A DNA stretch of 64,000 nt from an uncultured Mycoplasmatota bacterium (GTDB taxonomy: Bacteria > Bacillota_I > Bacilli_A > RF39 > UBA660): assembly GCA_900552495.1 (NCBI GenBank), contig URZY01000005.1:62001-126000 (forward strand), in the 5' to 3' direction. This document shows positions 1 to 8,480 of the stretch, one piece after another. The notes beneath the pieces are model-generated. The model was not told where the DNA came from, did no database searches, and saw nothing but the letters and a program-made list of their open reading frames with translations. Each line of letters opens with the position of its first letter. Position 1 is the stretch's first letter. Made by a program: the position numbers and the translations under genes.

Positions 1-114
1 ATAATTTTCACGTAGTAATACCATTTTTGCGTAGTTATCATCATTTATAACCATACCCCTATGTTTAAGTATATCCAACTGTTCATCTAAATTTTTGAAT
101 TGTTTATCTATCAT
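1..114 (-). CDS. Abi_2-like abortive infection protein, N-terminal fragment
   Basis: The reverse strand from 114 to the window edge reads as 38 uninterrupted codons starting MIDKQFKNLDEQLDILKHRG and continuing to LLRENY. The pattern of a start, a 'QLDILKxRGM.I.D' segment and 'LLRxNY' resembles the first 40 residues of Abi_2 (AbiD/AbiF) family proteins, which cause growth arrest or death of phage-infected cells. A GGTGAG ribosome binding site lies just upstream (115-120). The rest lies outside the window, so the family call rests on the N-terminus only. Confidence 0.55.
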   Translation of the reverse strand, partial: MIDKQFKNLDEQLDILKHRGMVINDDNYAKMVLLRENY

Positions 115-180
115 ATTCTCACCTATTATAGATTATATCATATAATCTTTAGAAAAGTATGAATTTTTAGTGAATTTGTA

Positions 181-189
181 TGATATAAT
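181..189 (+). promoter_or_regulatory. extended -10 promoter for the phospholipase C-family gene
   Basis: TGATATAAT (TG-N-TATAAT) lies at 181-189 with no good -35 box upstream. The extended -10 probably compensates. A strong AAGGAGG ribosome binding site follows at 206-212. The same nonamer precedes genes at about 12.0 kb and 60.4 kb. Confidence 0.6.
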
Positions 190-220
190 TTAAGTAATAT
201 TTTATAAGGAGGCGTGATGT

Positions 221-1192
221 ATGCCAGCAACAGTAACTCATGCTTATTTTGCAAAAGATGTGTTTGATATTTTACCAAGCAATATTAAGAATACAATTGA
301 TTATAGTCGAATTAAAATGTTTGGTCAAAGTATGGATTCCTTGATGTTTTATAATATTGCATCAGTTGCCCCAGGAAAAAAGATTCGAGAATTTGCGGGA
401 GTGTTCCATAGGAGTAAGACACAAGAATACTTTGTTAATTTGATTAACTATATAAAAGACAACGAATTGTATACAGATATGGATGTTTGTTCCTATTTAG
501 CTGGGATGATTTGTCATTATGTATTAGATTCTAATGTTCATCCTTTTGTAATATATAAAACAGGAAAATTTGATAAAAATAATAAAAATACTTATAAATA
601 TAATAATGTTCATGAGTTTATGGAAATATTTATTGATAATGATATGATTAAAAGACGAGAAAATATTAATCCATATACATTTAGATTAGATAAATTTTGT
701 TTTAATTTAAGAGAGTTTTCTCCTTGGTTAAATGCCGTGATTGATGATAGTTTTAAAAGGACTTTTGGGATTAAAAATATGAGTAAGATATATTATAAGG
801 CTACAAAACAAATGAGAAATATTCTTTATTTATTTAGACGAGACGTTAAAGGATATAAGAAGTTTTTTTATAAAATAATTGATACCTTTACAACAAAGAA
901 GATGTTTCGATTTGAATGCATTAGTTATCATTACCCTTTAGAGGATAAGCATAATTATTTAAATTCTAATCATAGTTTGTGGAGAAATCCAACATCTTAT
1001 AATATGACGAGTACAGAATCATTTAAAGATTTATATGTAAAATCAATAAAAATGGCAAAAGTTATAATTTGTGCTAGTTTTGATTATATTAATGGAAAAG
1101 ATATTGATTTATTGAAGATTTTTGATAATACTAGTTATATAACTGGTTTAAATTGCGATTTAAAGAAAGAACTAAAGTATTTTGAATTTTAG
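221..1192 (+). CDS. zinc-dependent phospholipase C-family protein
   Basis: A 323-residue protein starting MPATVTHAYFAKDVFDILP, the usual opening of Firmicutes proteins of the zinc-dependent phospholipase C family (Pfam Zn_dep_PLPC). Candidate metal ligands follow the family layout: H7, H63, an HxxxD motif at H99/D103, H107, and an HxxxE motif at H131/E135. No signal peptide or membrane segment is visible, so a cytoplasmic location is likely; the natural substrate of these short bacterial members is unknown. The AAGGAGG site 8 bases upstream fixes the start. The gene has its own extended -10 promoter, and its last codons form the left arm of its terminator. Confidence 0.7.
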   Translation: MPATVTHAYFAKDVFDILPSNIKNTIDYSRIKMFGQSMDSLMFYNIASVAPGKKIREFAGVFHRSKTQEYFVNLINYIKDNELYTDMDVCSYLAGMICHYVLDSNVHPFVIYKTGKFDKNNKNTYKYNNVHEFMEIFIDNDMIKRRENINPYTFRLDKFCFNLREFSPWLNAVIDDSFKRTFGIKNMSKIYYKATKQMRNILYLFRRDVKGYKKFFYKIIDTFTTKKMFRFECISYHYPLEDKHNYLNSNHSLWRNPTSYNMTSTESFKDLYVKSIKMAKVIICASFDYINGKDIDLLKIFDNTSYITGLNCDLKKELKYFEF

Positions 1193-1204
1193 TTCTTTTT
1201 TGTA
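1166..1204 (+). terminator. intrinsic terminator overlapping the end of the PLC-family gene
   Basis: An 11-bp perfect stem (1166-1176 with 1188-1198) with an 11-base loop is followed by a T run. The right arm contains the TAG stop codon at 1190-1192, so coding sequence and terminator overlap. Confidence 0.75.
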
Positions 1205-1247
1205 TAGTTTCTTTATTTTCTTACATAATAATTTTAGGTGATTTAGT

Positions 1248-2318
1248 ATGTTTTATAAATATGAAATTAAAAATAATGGAACTGAGGATGTCTTATACTT
1301 ATACTTATCGTTAACATATGAGTTTTCGAGAGAATTGGCCTTAGAGTCAAGCGATAGTGAATTGTCTAGACGAACTAAAAATTTCATACGGAATAATGGA
1401 ATTAATTATAAGGGAACTAAAGTTTATTTAGTTATTGACGGAATTGTGGTTAAAAGTTTAGATATTAGTAATGAAAGTAATCCAATTGAAATCCTTAAAG
1501 AAAGTTTATATTACTCAAATGAATATTATTTAGTAACGGTTAGAATGAATAATGAGGCAGTAATTGAGTTACCACTTAAAGAATACCTACTTGGAGTAAT
1601 GGCAACTAATATTGAGATGTTCTGTCATAGTGAAGTATTAAAGGCCATTTGCATTTTATATAGAACTTATGTTTTTAATAAAATGAGTAATGATAAGGAG
1701 ATAAGCGCCTTTAATGACTATGCAATTTATAAACCAATTTCTTATTATAAATTAGTGTGGGCCAATGATTATGATAAGAATGTTAAACAATTAGAGGAAG
1801 CAATAAAAGAAACCGATTGTTTATTTTTATCATATAATGATCACTATATTCTGCCATTTATTCATTTTTCGAATACAGGCAAAACCTTCAGTAATAAAGA
1901 ATATCCTTATTTAAGTGCGGTTAGAAGTTTATGGGACTTGGCATCACCATATTATGTGGATGTTAAAGAATATTCATATGATACACTCAGTAGAATACTG
2001 GGAATAAATATTGATAATAAAGCAAAATTTAGTATTCTGGACATTGATGAACGTGATTATATAAAAAGACTAAGTATTAATGATATTGTGTTTTCTGGGG
2101 AGGAATTTAGACAATTATTGGGACTTAAATCTTTAAATTTAAATATCATTATAAATATTGATGGCATAAAAATAATTACTAAAGGTTTTGGTAATGGCTA
2201 TGGTTTAAGCATTTATGGGGCAAATGAATTAGCAAAAAATGGTTGTAGTTTCTCAAACATTTTAAAATATTATTTCCCTGGAGTAAAAATTAATAAGTAT
2301 ATAAAAGAGCTTTCTTAA
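1248..2318 (+). CDS. SpoIID/LytB-domain protein with degenerate active site
   Basis: 356 residues. Residues 95-150 align with the SpoIID core (PLKEYLLGVMAT...SEVLKAICILYRTYVF), and the C-terminus carries a weak version of the family 'GxGxGxGxSxYGA' segment followed by 'ILKYYFPG' (about 315-350). SpoIID is the lytic transglycosylase that drives engulfment in sporulation. In the family the core reads 'VVAxEMP', with Glu catalytic; here the aligned residue is N121 and the C-terminal His position is Tyr. The first 90 residues are not recognised. No signal peptide or membrane anchor is visible. It is probably a non-catalytic or diverged homologue. AGGTGATTT precedes the ATG. A convergent T7SS operon follows. 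Confidence 0.6.
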   Translation: MFYKYEIKNNGTEDVLYLYLSLTYEFSRELALESSDSELSRRTKNFIRNNGINYKGTKVYLVIDGIVVKSLDISNESNPIEILKESLYYSNEYYLVTVRMNNEAVIELPLKEYLLGVMATNIEMFCHSEVLKAICILYRTYVFNKMSNDKEISAFNDYAIYKPISYYKLVWANDYDKNVKQLEEAIKETDCLFLSYNDHYILPFIHFSNTGKTFSNKEYPYLSAVRSLWDLASPYYVDVKEYSYDTLSRILGINIDNKAKFSILDIDERDYIKRLSINDIVFSGEEFRQLLGLKSLNLNIIINIDGIKIITKGFGNGYGLSIYGANELAKNGCSFSNILKYYFPGVKINKYIKELS

Positions 2319-2337
2319 ATGAAAGCTCTATTTTTTT
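2306..2337 (+). terminator. terminator between the SpoIID-like gene and the T7SS operon
   Basis: A 9-bp perfect stem (2306-2314 with 2321-2329), 6-base loop and T run at 2331-2337. The genes converge here: the stop of the forward gene (2316-2318) lies in the loop and the stop of the reverse gene (2328-2330) overlaps the right arm. The T run suits the forward strand. Confidence 0.75.
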
Positions 2338-2537
2338 AGATTTGCCAGTACTTCATCGGCATCTTTATACAATTCAACAGTTGATTTTAGAAAGGTAGCA
2401 TACCAGGTAACATTAGAAATAAATGTTTGTAACATATCTGCTCCTTTACTTTTAGCAAGATTATCAATAATGTCTGCATTATCAGATAATTCCTTAGAAA
2501 TCTGAAGGATCTGATCATATGTAAATGAACCTATCAT
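2328..2537 (-). CDS. small T7SS-locus protein, 69 residues
   Basis: A 69-residue, mainly helical protein (MIGSFTYDQILQISKELSDN...). It has no signal peptide, no membrane segment and no confident family match. Its ATG overlaps the TGA of the upstream 94-residue gene by four bases (ATGA), which implies translational coupling. It is the last gene of the essC-esaB operon. The short helical build, 'W' near the middle (VTWYATFL) and location resemble WXG100-like small T7SS proteins, but the canonical WxG turn is not present. A role as partner or substrate of the secretion ATPase is inferred from position only. Confidence 0.5.
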   Translation of the reverse strand: MIGSFTYDQILQISKELSDNADIIDNLAKSKGADMLQTFISNVTWYATFLKSTVELYKDADEVLANLKK

Positions 2538-2818
2538 TCTCCTAATACACCTACTTCCGGTTGTTGATTATCAGAAAGTTGCTCTGTCACAGGGGGAGTT
2601 AAATTCTCTTCGGCTACGGTTGGAGTGGCACTTGCAGTTGGCGTTGTTCCAACGGCAGAGGCATTAAATAATTTGGCTGCTTCAACAACTGTTGTCTTTG
2701 ATTCTTCAATACTATCAGCCATATTTATGTTATCTTGATCCTTCCAACCCTGTTTCATTTTAGCTGTTATCTCAAAAATTTTATTTACAGCTAAAACAAA
2801 TTGATTATAATCTGACAT
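2534..2818 (-). CDS. small T7SS-locus protein with Pro/Thr-rich tail, 94 residues
   Basis: Residues 1-55 are predicted helical, with a break at 'QGWKDQDNINMADS' where a WXG100 protein would carry its W-x-G turn. Residues 56-94 are rich in Thr, Ala, Pro and Glu (TPTASATPT...) and look disordered. No signal peptide is seen. It lies 9 bases after esaB and is coupled to the next gene by an ATGA overlap. The best guess is a WXG100-like secreted protein or chaperone of the EssC machine, with the tail acting as linker. The sequence alone does not prove this. Confidence 0.5.
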   Translation of the reverse strand: MSDYNQFVLAVNKIFEITAKMKQGWKDQDNINMADSIEESKTTVVEAAKLFNASAVGTTPTASATPTVAEENLTPPVTEQLSDNQQPEVGVLGE

Positions 2819-2827
2819 AAGTACCTC

Positions 2828-3085
2828 CTATATTAAGATAATTCTTGAACCATTTTTTAAATCTGTTTCTCGAACTGCTCTGTTGACATCATATATTTGC
2901 CCAGTTTCCTTACTGTAAAAGTTTGTTTCTGGTTTTATTTCGTAAGCATTATCAGTTAACTCTACTAATGCCTCTTCGATTAGTTTTTTTATTGTTCCTA
3001 CTTTTTTATTAATAGGAATATATAAATCATATTGTTTTTCAATTAATGGAATCTCTAATTCAATTAATATTTTATTTTTATTCAT
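2828..3085 (-). CDS. esaB: EsaB/YukD-like ubiquitin-fold T7SS protein
   Basis: 85 residues with the beta-grasp pattern of the EsaB/YukD family. An N-terminal strand pair (KILIELEIP...YDLYIPINKKV) is followed by the helix 'GTIKKLIEEALVEL', and the protein ends 'LKNGSRIILI', as in ubiquitin-like folds. In staphylococcal and Bacillus type VII secretion systems this small cytoplasmic protein is needed for secretion or its regulation and is encoded with EssC. Here it lies 18 bases downstream of essC. Family membership rests on length, fold pattern and context. Confidence 0.8.
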   Translation of the reverse strand: MNKNKILIELEIPLIEKQYDLYIPINKKVGTIKKLIEEALVELTDNAYEIKPETNFYSKETGQIYDVNRAVRETDLKNGSRIILI

Positions 3086-3103
3086 ACGTTTTCCTCCTAC
3101 TTA

Positions 3104-6100
3104 TTACTCATTAGATAGGAATTTAATTAATGTTGCTTTGCCTTTTTTAATAACATATCCAAAGTTAGGTTCAATTTCAGTACGTAAAACCCTAGCATTA
3201 GTTGTTACTTTTAAAGTAAATTGATTAGCTATACCATTACCAATCCAAACGCCTTCAGATAGGTCGGCATTACTTTTAAACCATGGGTCGTAACTAGTTG
3301 ATTTAATACCATCAATAGTATCAATCATGACAAACTTTAAAGTCCCTAAATTGGCTGAGTTTTGAATTAGCATGGTCAAATTACCTTTTTCAATACTACT
3401 TAATTTTTGGAATAGAGAGTTCATACCAACAAACATACAAACAATCATATCTGGTGTGTTGTTGGCATTCTTTGCTTCAACTAATTCCGTTAATTTAGTA
3501 ATTAGACTATCACATTTGCCACTATCGTAAGAAATGTTTTCTTCTGTAATTTTTTCATTGCTTAAAGCGCTTATAGCATCTAGAACTAATACTTGAGTAT
3601 TAGGAACCTTGGCTGTAACTTGAGCAAAGCCATGCAAGAACCCTGGAAGAGAAGATATATCTTCACCTGTAATATTATAGATATAAGAAGAATTCAAATC
3701 GATTGTGGCAATTTCTAGTGATTCTTTCTCAATACCAACCGGGATTGTTCTAATACTTCCTAATGCTGCTTCAACAGCTTCTTGGTTAACAACTTCTGGT
3801 AAGATTGGTACTTTTTTAGCTTTAGTTTGACATATATCTGATAATTTATTACAAATTACTTTGATATAATCGGTCAACTTTTCTTCTTTATATGGATAGG
3901 CAGTTTGAAATTCATAAATACCGCCTAAATCCATCATACCACGTCCATAAACTTTTGATGGTTCTTTCTTTCTAACCCCTGGCAAAACACTTGCATAATC
4001 ACTAGGGTCATTAAATTGTAAAACAACGTTTTGACGGAAATTTTGTCTAATACGGTATCTTACTGTGTTTGGACCATTAGTAGAGAAGATGAAACATACT
4101 CCATATTTTAAACAGTCACGAGTAACTTGTCCTAAAATTTCTTCATAATCACTATAAGTTTCCACGAAGGCTTCAACGTTGTTAATCATAACTATTATTA
4201 GCGGAATTTGCTTACCACCATGATTAATATAAAAATCATATGAACCATTATAATCAACAAATAATTTTTTACGATCTTCAATAGTTTTAACAATCATTTT
4301 AAATAAGTTTTCAATTTTTTCATTGTCCGTTGCTAATAAAACTTCTCCAACATGTGGGGCTTTTCTAAACATAGTCATTGTTTCAGCACCAAAGTCTAAA
4401 ATATAGAAGTTTACTTCAGAAGAATCATGTGTAGTAATAGTTGAATAAACTATACTTTGAAGCATTAATTCCTTACCACTACCACCAGAACCAAAGACAA
4501 TTGCGTTTCCATCAGTTGAAATAGGTAAGGTCAAAAGATTTTGCTGTTGATTATCTGGATCATCATACTCCCCAATAACAGGATTAATGACATTTTTCTT
4601 AATTTCATAATTATATTTTTTCTTTAGATCTTCAACAAAAATCATATCTGGTATTTTATCTAACCATAATTGTTCTATTTCAATATTTTCACTTTTAGCC
4701 TCATCAACAATATATTTAATAATACTAGTAATTTCCTCCCCCTTTGCCTCTACTTGAACATTATCTTTCTTTGTATCAAGGGATTTAATTACATTTCCAA
4801 CATTATCAATAATACTAATTGATTGGTCTACTTTCTTTTTACGCTTTTCAGTTGGATAATATTTAGCACCTGCCCAGGCAGCTTGTCCCATAGCAAATAA
4901 TTCATTATAACCAACCTGTAAATAGAAACGTCCTGTTTCTTTTAAATCAGCGGCATCTGGTCGTTTAATCATATCATTACTATCTGCTTTATCTTGAACT
5001 TTTAAGCAAACACGGAATTTAGAGTTTGACCAAATTTGTTCATTAACAACTCCTGCCGGTTTTTGAGTAGCAAGGATTAAGTGAACCCCTAAGGAACGTC
5101 CAATACGAGCTGTAGAGATTAGCTGATCCATGAATTCGGGACGCTGAGATTTAAGCTCAGCAAACTCATCACTAATAATAAACAAATGAGAAATAGGCTT
5201 AGAAACTAAACCCTTACGATATAAGCCTTGATATTTATAAATATCTATTGTACTTTCATTTAACTTATCTCTTGCTTCATTAAACATCCGTTGACGTTTA
5301 CGAAGTTCAGATTGAATTGAGGCTAAAGATCGATTCATTTCGTTCGTGTCCAAGTTAGTGATCGTTCCAGCCAAATGTGGTAATTTCATTCCGGTTTCCT
5401 TATTTTCGAAGGCACCAGTTAAACCTCCACCTTTATAGTCAATAAGAACAAATGATACTTCATAGGGGTGGTAATTCAAAGCCATTGAAATAATGTAACT
5501 AATAATGAACTCTGATTTACCAGAACCAGTCATTCCAGCAATTAAACCGTGAGGTCCGTGGAATTTTTCATGTAAATCCAATTTAAACAGTTCTCTTGTT
5601 TTATCTACGCCCACTGGAGCTTGAAGTGATTTTGTTGGATCGTTTTGCTTCCACCTATTTAAAATATTTAACTGTTCAACCATACCAACATTATACATTT
5701 CCAAGAAAGTTATGGCAGTTGGTAATTGTTGACTCTCTTTACCAATATCAATAGGAATATTAGCAAGAATCTTACAGCACTCATGCATATTAAGAGTTGG
5801 ATCAAAATCAGCTAAAAATTCCTTTTGTTTATTAGATACTAATTCATTTTCGAAAACTCCGGATTTTTTATCACCAATACTGATAAAAGTTTTACATTCA
5901 TTAGGAATGTTTATTAAACGTGGTGATAAAACGATTAAACTAAAGCCTACATTAAAAGTGGTAGCAGCTACATCTTTAATTATTTCGATATCTCTTACAC
6001 CTTTGTAATCGTCAGTAAAAATAACGTAATATGGTTTGTAGTGCTTATAATCCAAATTATTTAATTCCATTTTACCATTATTATCTTTAAATTTTCGAGC

Positions 6101-7696
6101 TTGTAACTCTTTTTCTAGAACTAATGATATTTCTTTAGCTTCATCTAAATTTGTAGCAAAATATCTGACGCTTTTATCATTGGACCAGGTATGGGGAGCT
6201 ACTTTTAATGGTTTCCAATAGGCTGCGTTCTTTTCATTAGTAAAGATTACAATTCGTAAATCTTCATAACTATGGTAAGCAAGCATTTGGAGAATCAAAC
6301 CATCAACAAATTGACGTTTGTTAGCTGAGGTACCAATTATAGCTGAAATATTTTTTTGGACAAAGGATAGAGAAATTGGAACATTTTCCAACATTCTAGA
6401 CTCTTTGCCAAGTTTATATACCTCTTTTAATAAATCATCTGTTTCTAATGAAAATCTCTCTTCTGGAAAGTTTACATTTCCAAATAATGGTGTTGTTCCA
6501 ATTCCTAAACGTAAATCTAAGAAATCTTCCTGCTCTAATTCTCTTTCCCATAAATTTCTTTTCTTAGAGAAAATGATTTCTTTAGTTGATGAAAGTGGCA
6601 AATAATTGTCAATTAAAATTTGACGTTGAATTTTCATTTCAGCTTGAATATGTTCACGTTTTGATTCAACATATTCATTGTATTTTTGAAGACGTAAAGC
6701 TTCTCTTTTCTTACGTTGTGATTTTTGGTATCTTTGTGATAAGAGTGGCCAAATGATCATTGTACATAACATTGCCCCAGAAGTTAGTAAAGTTGAGGAC
6801 ACGTCTTTTACATCTACCGTACCATTTAAGACATTCATGAAGGCACTAAGCCCCGTTGACAAAGACATCATAGCCATAGTCATCATTGGTCCTAGGGTCA
6901 TAATCAACGGAGTTTTGTCCTCGTTCTCTTTTCCTGGTGGTGGATCTATAGTGATATTTACCTCTTCAATTCTGGTTTTAAAACGAGGCGCACGGTAGAA
7001 ATAATCTTCTTCTTTAAAGAATTCAATTCCTTCTTCATCGGGATTATCTTCTTCAATCTGATTTTGGATTAGTGGTCTCTCAATATCAAATATTCCACGA
7101 TCAAAGTTAACATAATTACCAATACTATTAATAATAACAGATTGATCTAAGACTATAATTTTTAGTCCCATGATAAAAATGATGTCTCCATACTCTAACG
7201 TTTGTGTCGTTACGGCTACATTATTTACATAAGTTCCATATTTACTATTTAAATCTTGTACTATCCAAGTTCCATTGCTGTAAATTAATCTTGCTTGTTG
7301 TTTAGATACTAGTGGATAGGCATAACTAATATGAGCATTTTGATCACTACCAATAAGTAATTCGCCTTGGGCTTTGACACGTAACTTAATAGTATCTTTT
7401 TCGGTGCTTGGAGAACAGTATAAAATAACATATTCATTATCTGTATTTATTTTTAAAAAATATAAGCTATACTCTTGAAGAATGGCTGAATCAATTTCTT
7501 GATCACCATTCATAATTTTTGTTTCAAAGTCACTCTTAATTTTCCAATTACCGTCTTCTTCTTCAACGTTAATTAAGTTTCTTACGTTACCGAGATAATC
7601 GTTATCTGTGATCCAGTAGTTTCCAGAAACTTTAGTAGGTAATGTAAAATTAAAAATTTTGCTTTTTTTGATCAATCTTACGATCACACAGATCAC
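3104..7696 (-). CDS. essC: EssC/YukBA-type FtsK/SpoIIIE ATPase of the type VII secretion system
   Basis: 1530 residues, close to staphylococcal EssC (about 1480). In order: a degenerate forkhead-associated (FHA) domain (1-95), an FHA domain with IGSDxxxxI...GTYVNN (about 105-185), two membrane segments (about 263-290 and 302-319), then tandem P-loop domains. The first ATPase is complete: Walker A GMTGSGKS at 721-728 and Walker B FIISDE ending at D843-E844. The second keeps a Walker A (GSGGSGKE, about 1069-1076), but its Walker B strand ends in Asn (VMINNVE). The third (from about 1330) is degenerate. The start is GTG; the opening VIVRLIKKSKIFNF aligns with EssC N-termini and an AGGAAT site lies 10 bases upstream. 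It is first in the essC-esaB-94aa-69aa operon. Confidence 0.93.
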   Translation of the reverse strand: MICVIVRLIKKSKIFNFTLPTKVSGNYWITDNDYLGNVRNLINVEEEDGNWKIKSDFETKIMNGDQEIDSAILQEYSLYFLKINTDNEYVILYCSPSTEKDTIKLRVKAQGELLIGSDQNAHISYAYPLVSKQQARLIYSNGTWIVQDLNSKYGTYVNNVAVTTQTLEYGDIIFIMGLKIIVLDQSVIINSIGNYVNFDRGIFDIERPLIQNQIEEDNPDEEGIEFFKEEDYFYRAPRFKTRIEEVNITIDPPPGKENEDKTPLIMTLGPMMTMAMMSLSTGLSAFMNVLNGTVDVKDVSSTLLTSGAMLCTMIIWPLLSQRYQKSQRKKREALRLQKYNEYVESKREHIQAEMKIQRQILIDNYLPLSSTKEIIFSKKRNLWERELEQEDFLDLRLGIGTTPLFGNVNFPEERFSLETDDLLKEVYKLGKESRMLENVPISLSFVQKNISAIIGTSANKRQFVDGLILQMLAYHSYEDLRIVIFTNEKNAAYWKPLKVAPHTWSNDKSVRYFATNLDEAKEISLVLEKELQARKFKDNNGKMELNNLDYKHYKPYYVIFTDDYKGVRDIEIIKDVAATTFNVGFSLIVLSPRLINIPNECKTFISIGDKKSGVFENELVSNKQKEFLADFDPTLNMHECCKILANIPIDIGKESQQLPTAITFLEMYNVGMVEQLNILNRWKQNDPTKSLQAPVGVDKTRELFKLDLHEKFHGPHGLIAGMTGSGKSEFIISYIISMALNYHPYEVSFVLIDYKGGGLTGAFENKETGMKLPHLAGTITNLDTNEMNRSLASIQSELRKRQRMFNEARDKLNESTIDIYKYQGLYRKGLVSKPISHLFIISDEFAELKSQRPEFMDQLISTARIGRSLGVHLILATQKPAGVVNEQIWSNSKFRVCLKVQDKADSNDMIKRPDAADLKETGRFYLQVGYNELFAMGQAAWAGAKYYPTEKRKKKVDQSISIIDNVGNVIKSLDTKKDNVQVEAKGEEITSIIKYIVDEAKSENIEIEQLWLDKIPDMIFVEDLKKKYNYEIKKNVINPVIGEYDDPDNQQQNLLTLPISTDGNAIVFGSGGSGKELMLQSIVYSTITTHDSSEVNFYILDFGAETMTMFRKAPHVGEVLLATDNEKIENLFKMIVKTIEDRKKLFVDYNGSYDFYINHGGKQIPLIIVMINNVEAFVETYSDYEEILGQVTRDCLKYGVCFIFSTNGPNTVRYRIRQNFRQNVVLQFNDPSDYASVLPGVRKKEPSKVYGRGMMDLGGIYEFQTAYPYKEEKLTDYIKVICNKLSDICQTKAKKVPILPEVVNQEAVEAALGSIRTIPVGIEKESLEIATIDLNSSYIYNITGEDISSLPGFLHGFAQVTAKVPNTQVLVLDAISALSNEKITEENISYDSGKCDSLITKLTELVEAKNANNTPDMIVCMFVGMNSLFQKLSSIEKGNLTMLIQNSANLGTLKFVMIDTIDGIKSTSYDPWFKSNADLSEGVWIGNGIANQFTLKVTTNARVLRTEIEPNFGYVIKKGKATLIKFLSNE

Positions 7697-7724
7697 CCCG
7701 GTTACTATTCCTATTCTATATGTA

Positions 7725-7753
7725 ATTATAACTTTTTTTCTATATTTTTACAA
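7725..7753 (-). promoter_or_regulatory. sigma-A type promoter of the T7SS operon
   Basis: On the reverse strand TTGTAA (7748-7753) and TATAAT (7725-7730) are separated by exactly 17 bases. The predicted transcript starts near 7718, about 20 bases before the essC GTG, and just includes the AGGAAT ribosome binding site (7707-7712). Confidence 0.7.
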
Positions 7754-7811
7754 CATATATTTTCTCTTCTTCAAAGGAAAACTTAATATATTACTAATTT
7801 TTATGTAATTA

Positions 7812-8480
7812 TTATAATTGCGTCTTTTCTAAATAAACTTTGTCATTCTCAGACAAATAAATACCATATAAGCCTTTTTGAGGGCAGGTAAAGATTAAAG
7901 TAGGTTGTTTAGATATTGATGGCTCTTCAGGGACTGGTTTATCAGTAGGTTCAGTAGGTAAGGTGGGAGATGGTATTTTTTTAAAGGTTAAACCAGCATT
8001 ATTAATAATATTTATTGTGTCATCTATCCAAAGACATTCTTCGGGCTTTTTACCATTATTTATAGAATAATTACCATTACTATTTTTATGCCAGCCAGTT
8101 CCAGTAAACTTTCCTCTCCCACATTCTATATGGCAATGATTACCAGTTGCCTGACCAGTTGTACCTTCACTGTAGAATGCTTCTCCACGATTGATTTTTT
8201 TCCCTACAAAAAGATTACTTACATTGTTAGAATGAGCTAACATAATTGTCATGTAGTCAATTGTGCCATCAGGATATTCAACCTCATCAACACTTTCTAA
8301 CCAAACTTCATTTGCATCTTGAGTATAAATCTTTTTTATAATTCCTGTAAAAGGAGCAACTAAGGTGGAAATCGCTTGATCACTACCGGCTTCATCGATA
8401 GCATAACTATCAATATGACTACCTATTCCATATGTTTGTGTAATACGCATATTTTTACTTGGATAAAGGGGTTTTTCCAT
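7812..8480 (-). CDS. phage-type M23 (LytM) endolysin
   Basis: 222 residues. Residues 1-125 are an M23 metallopeptidase-like domain: H22 with D29 ('SHIDSYAIDE'), H83, and an HxH motif at H115/H117 ('GNHCHIE'). Such enzymes cut peptide bridges in peptidoglycan. There is no signal peptide, as expected for an endolysin released through a holin. Residues 170-190 form a Pro-rich linker, followed by a short C-terminal segment that may bind the wall. The gene starts 26 bases inside the holin-like gene and has a GGAGG site there. The pair may be a prophage remnant, a domesticated lysis module, or a route for wall remodelling beside the T7SS. Confidence 0.7.
   Translation of the reverse strand: MEKPLYPSKNMRITQTYGIGSHIDSYAIDEAGSDQAISTLVAPFTGIIKKIYTQDANEVWLESVDEVEYPDGTIDYMTIMLAHSNNVSNLFVGKKINRGEAFYSEGTTGQATGNHCHIECGRGKFTGTGWHKNSNGNYSINNGKKPEECLWIDDTINIINNAGLTFKKIPSPTLPTEPTDKPVPEEPSISKQPTLIFTCPQKGLYGIYLSENDKVYLEKTQL

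Noticed and set aside
6318..6998. Forward-strand open frames inside essC
   Set aside because: Antisense shadows of a conserved ATPase gene.
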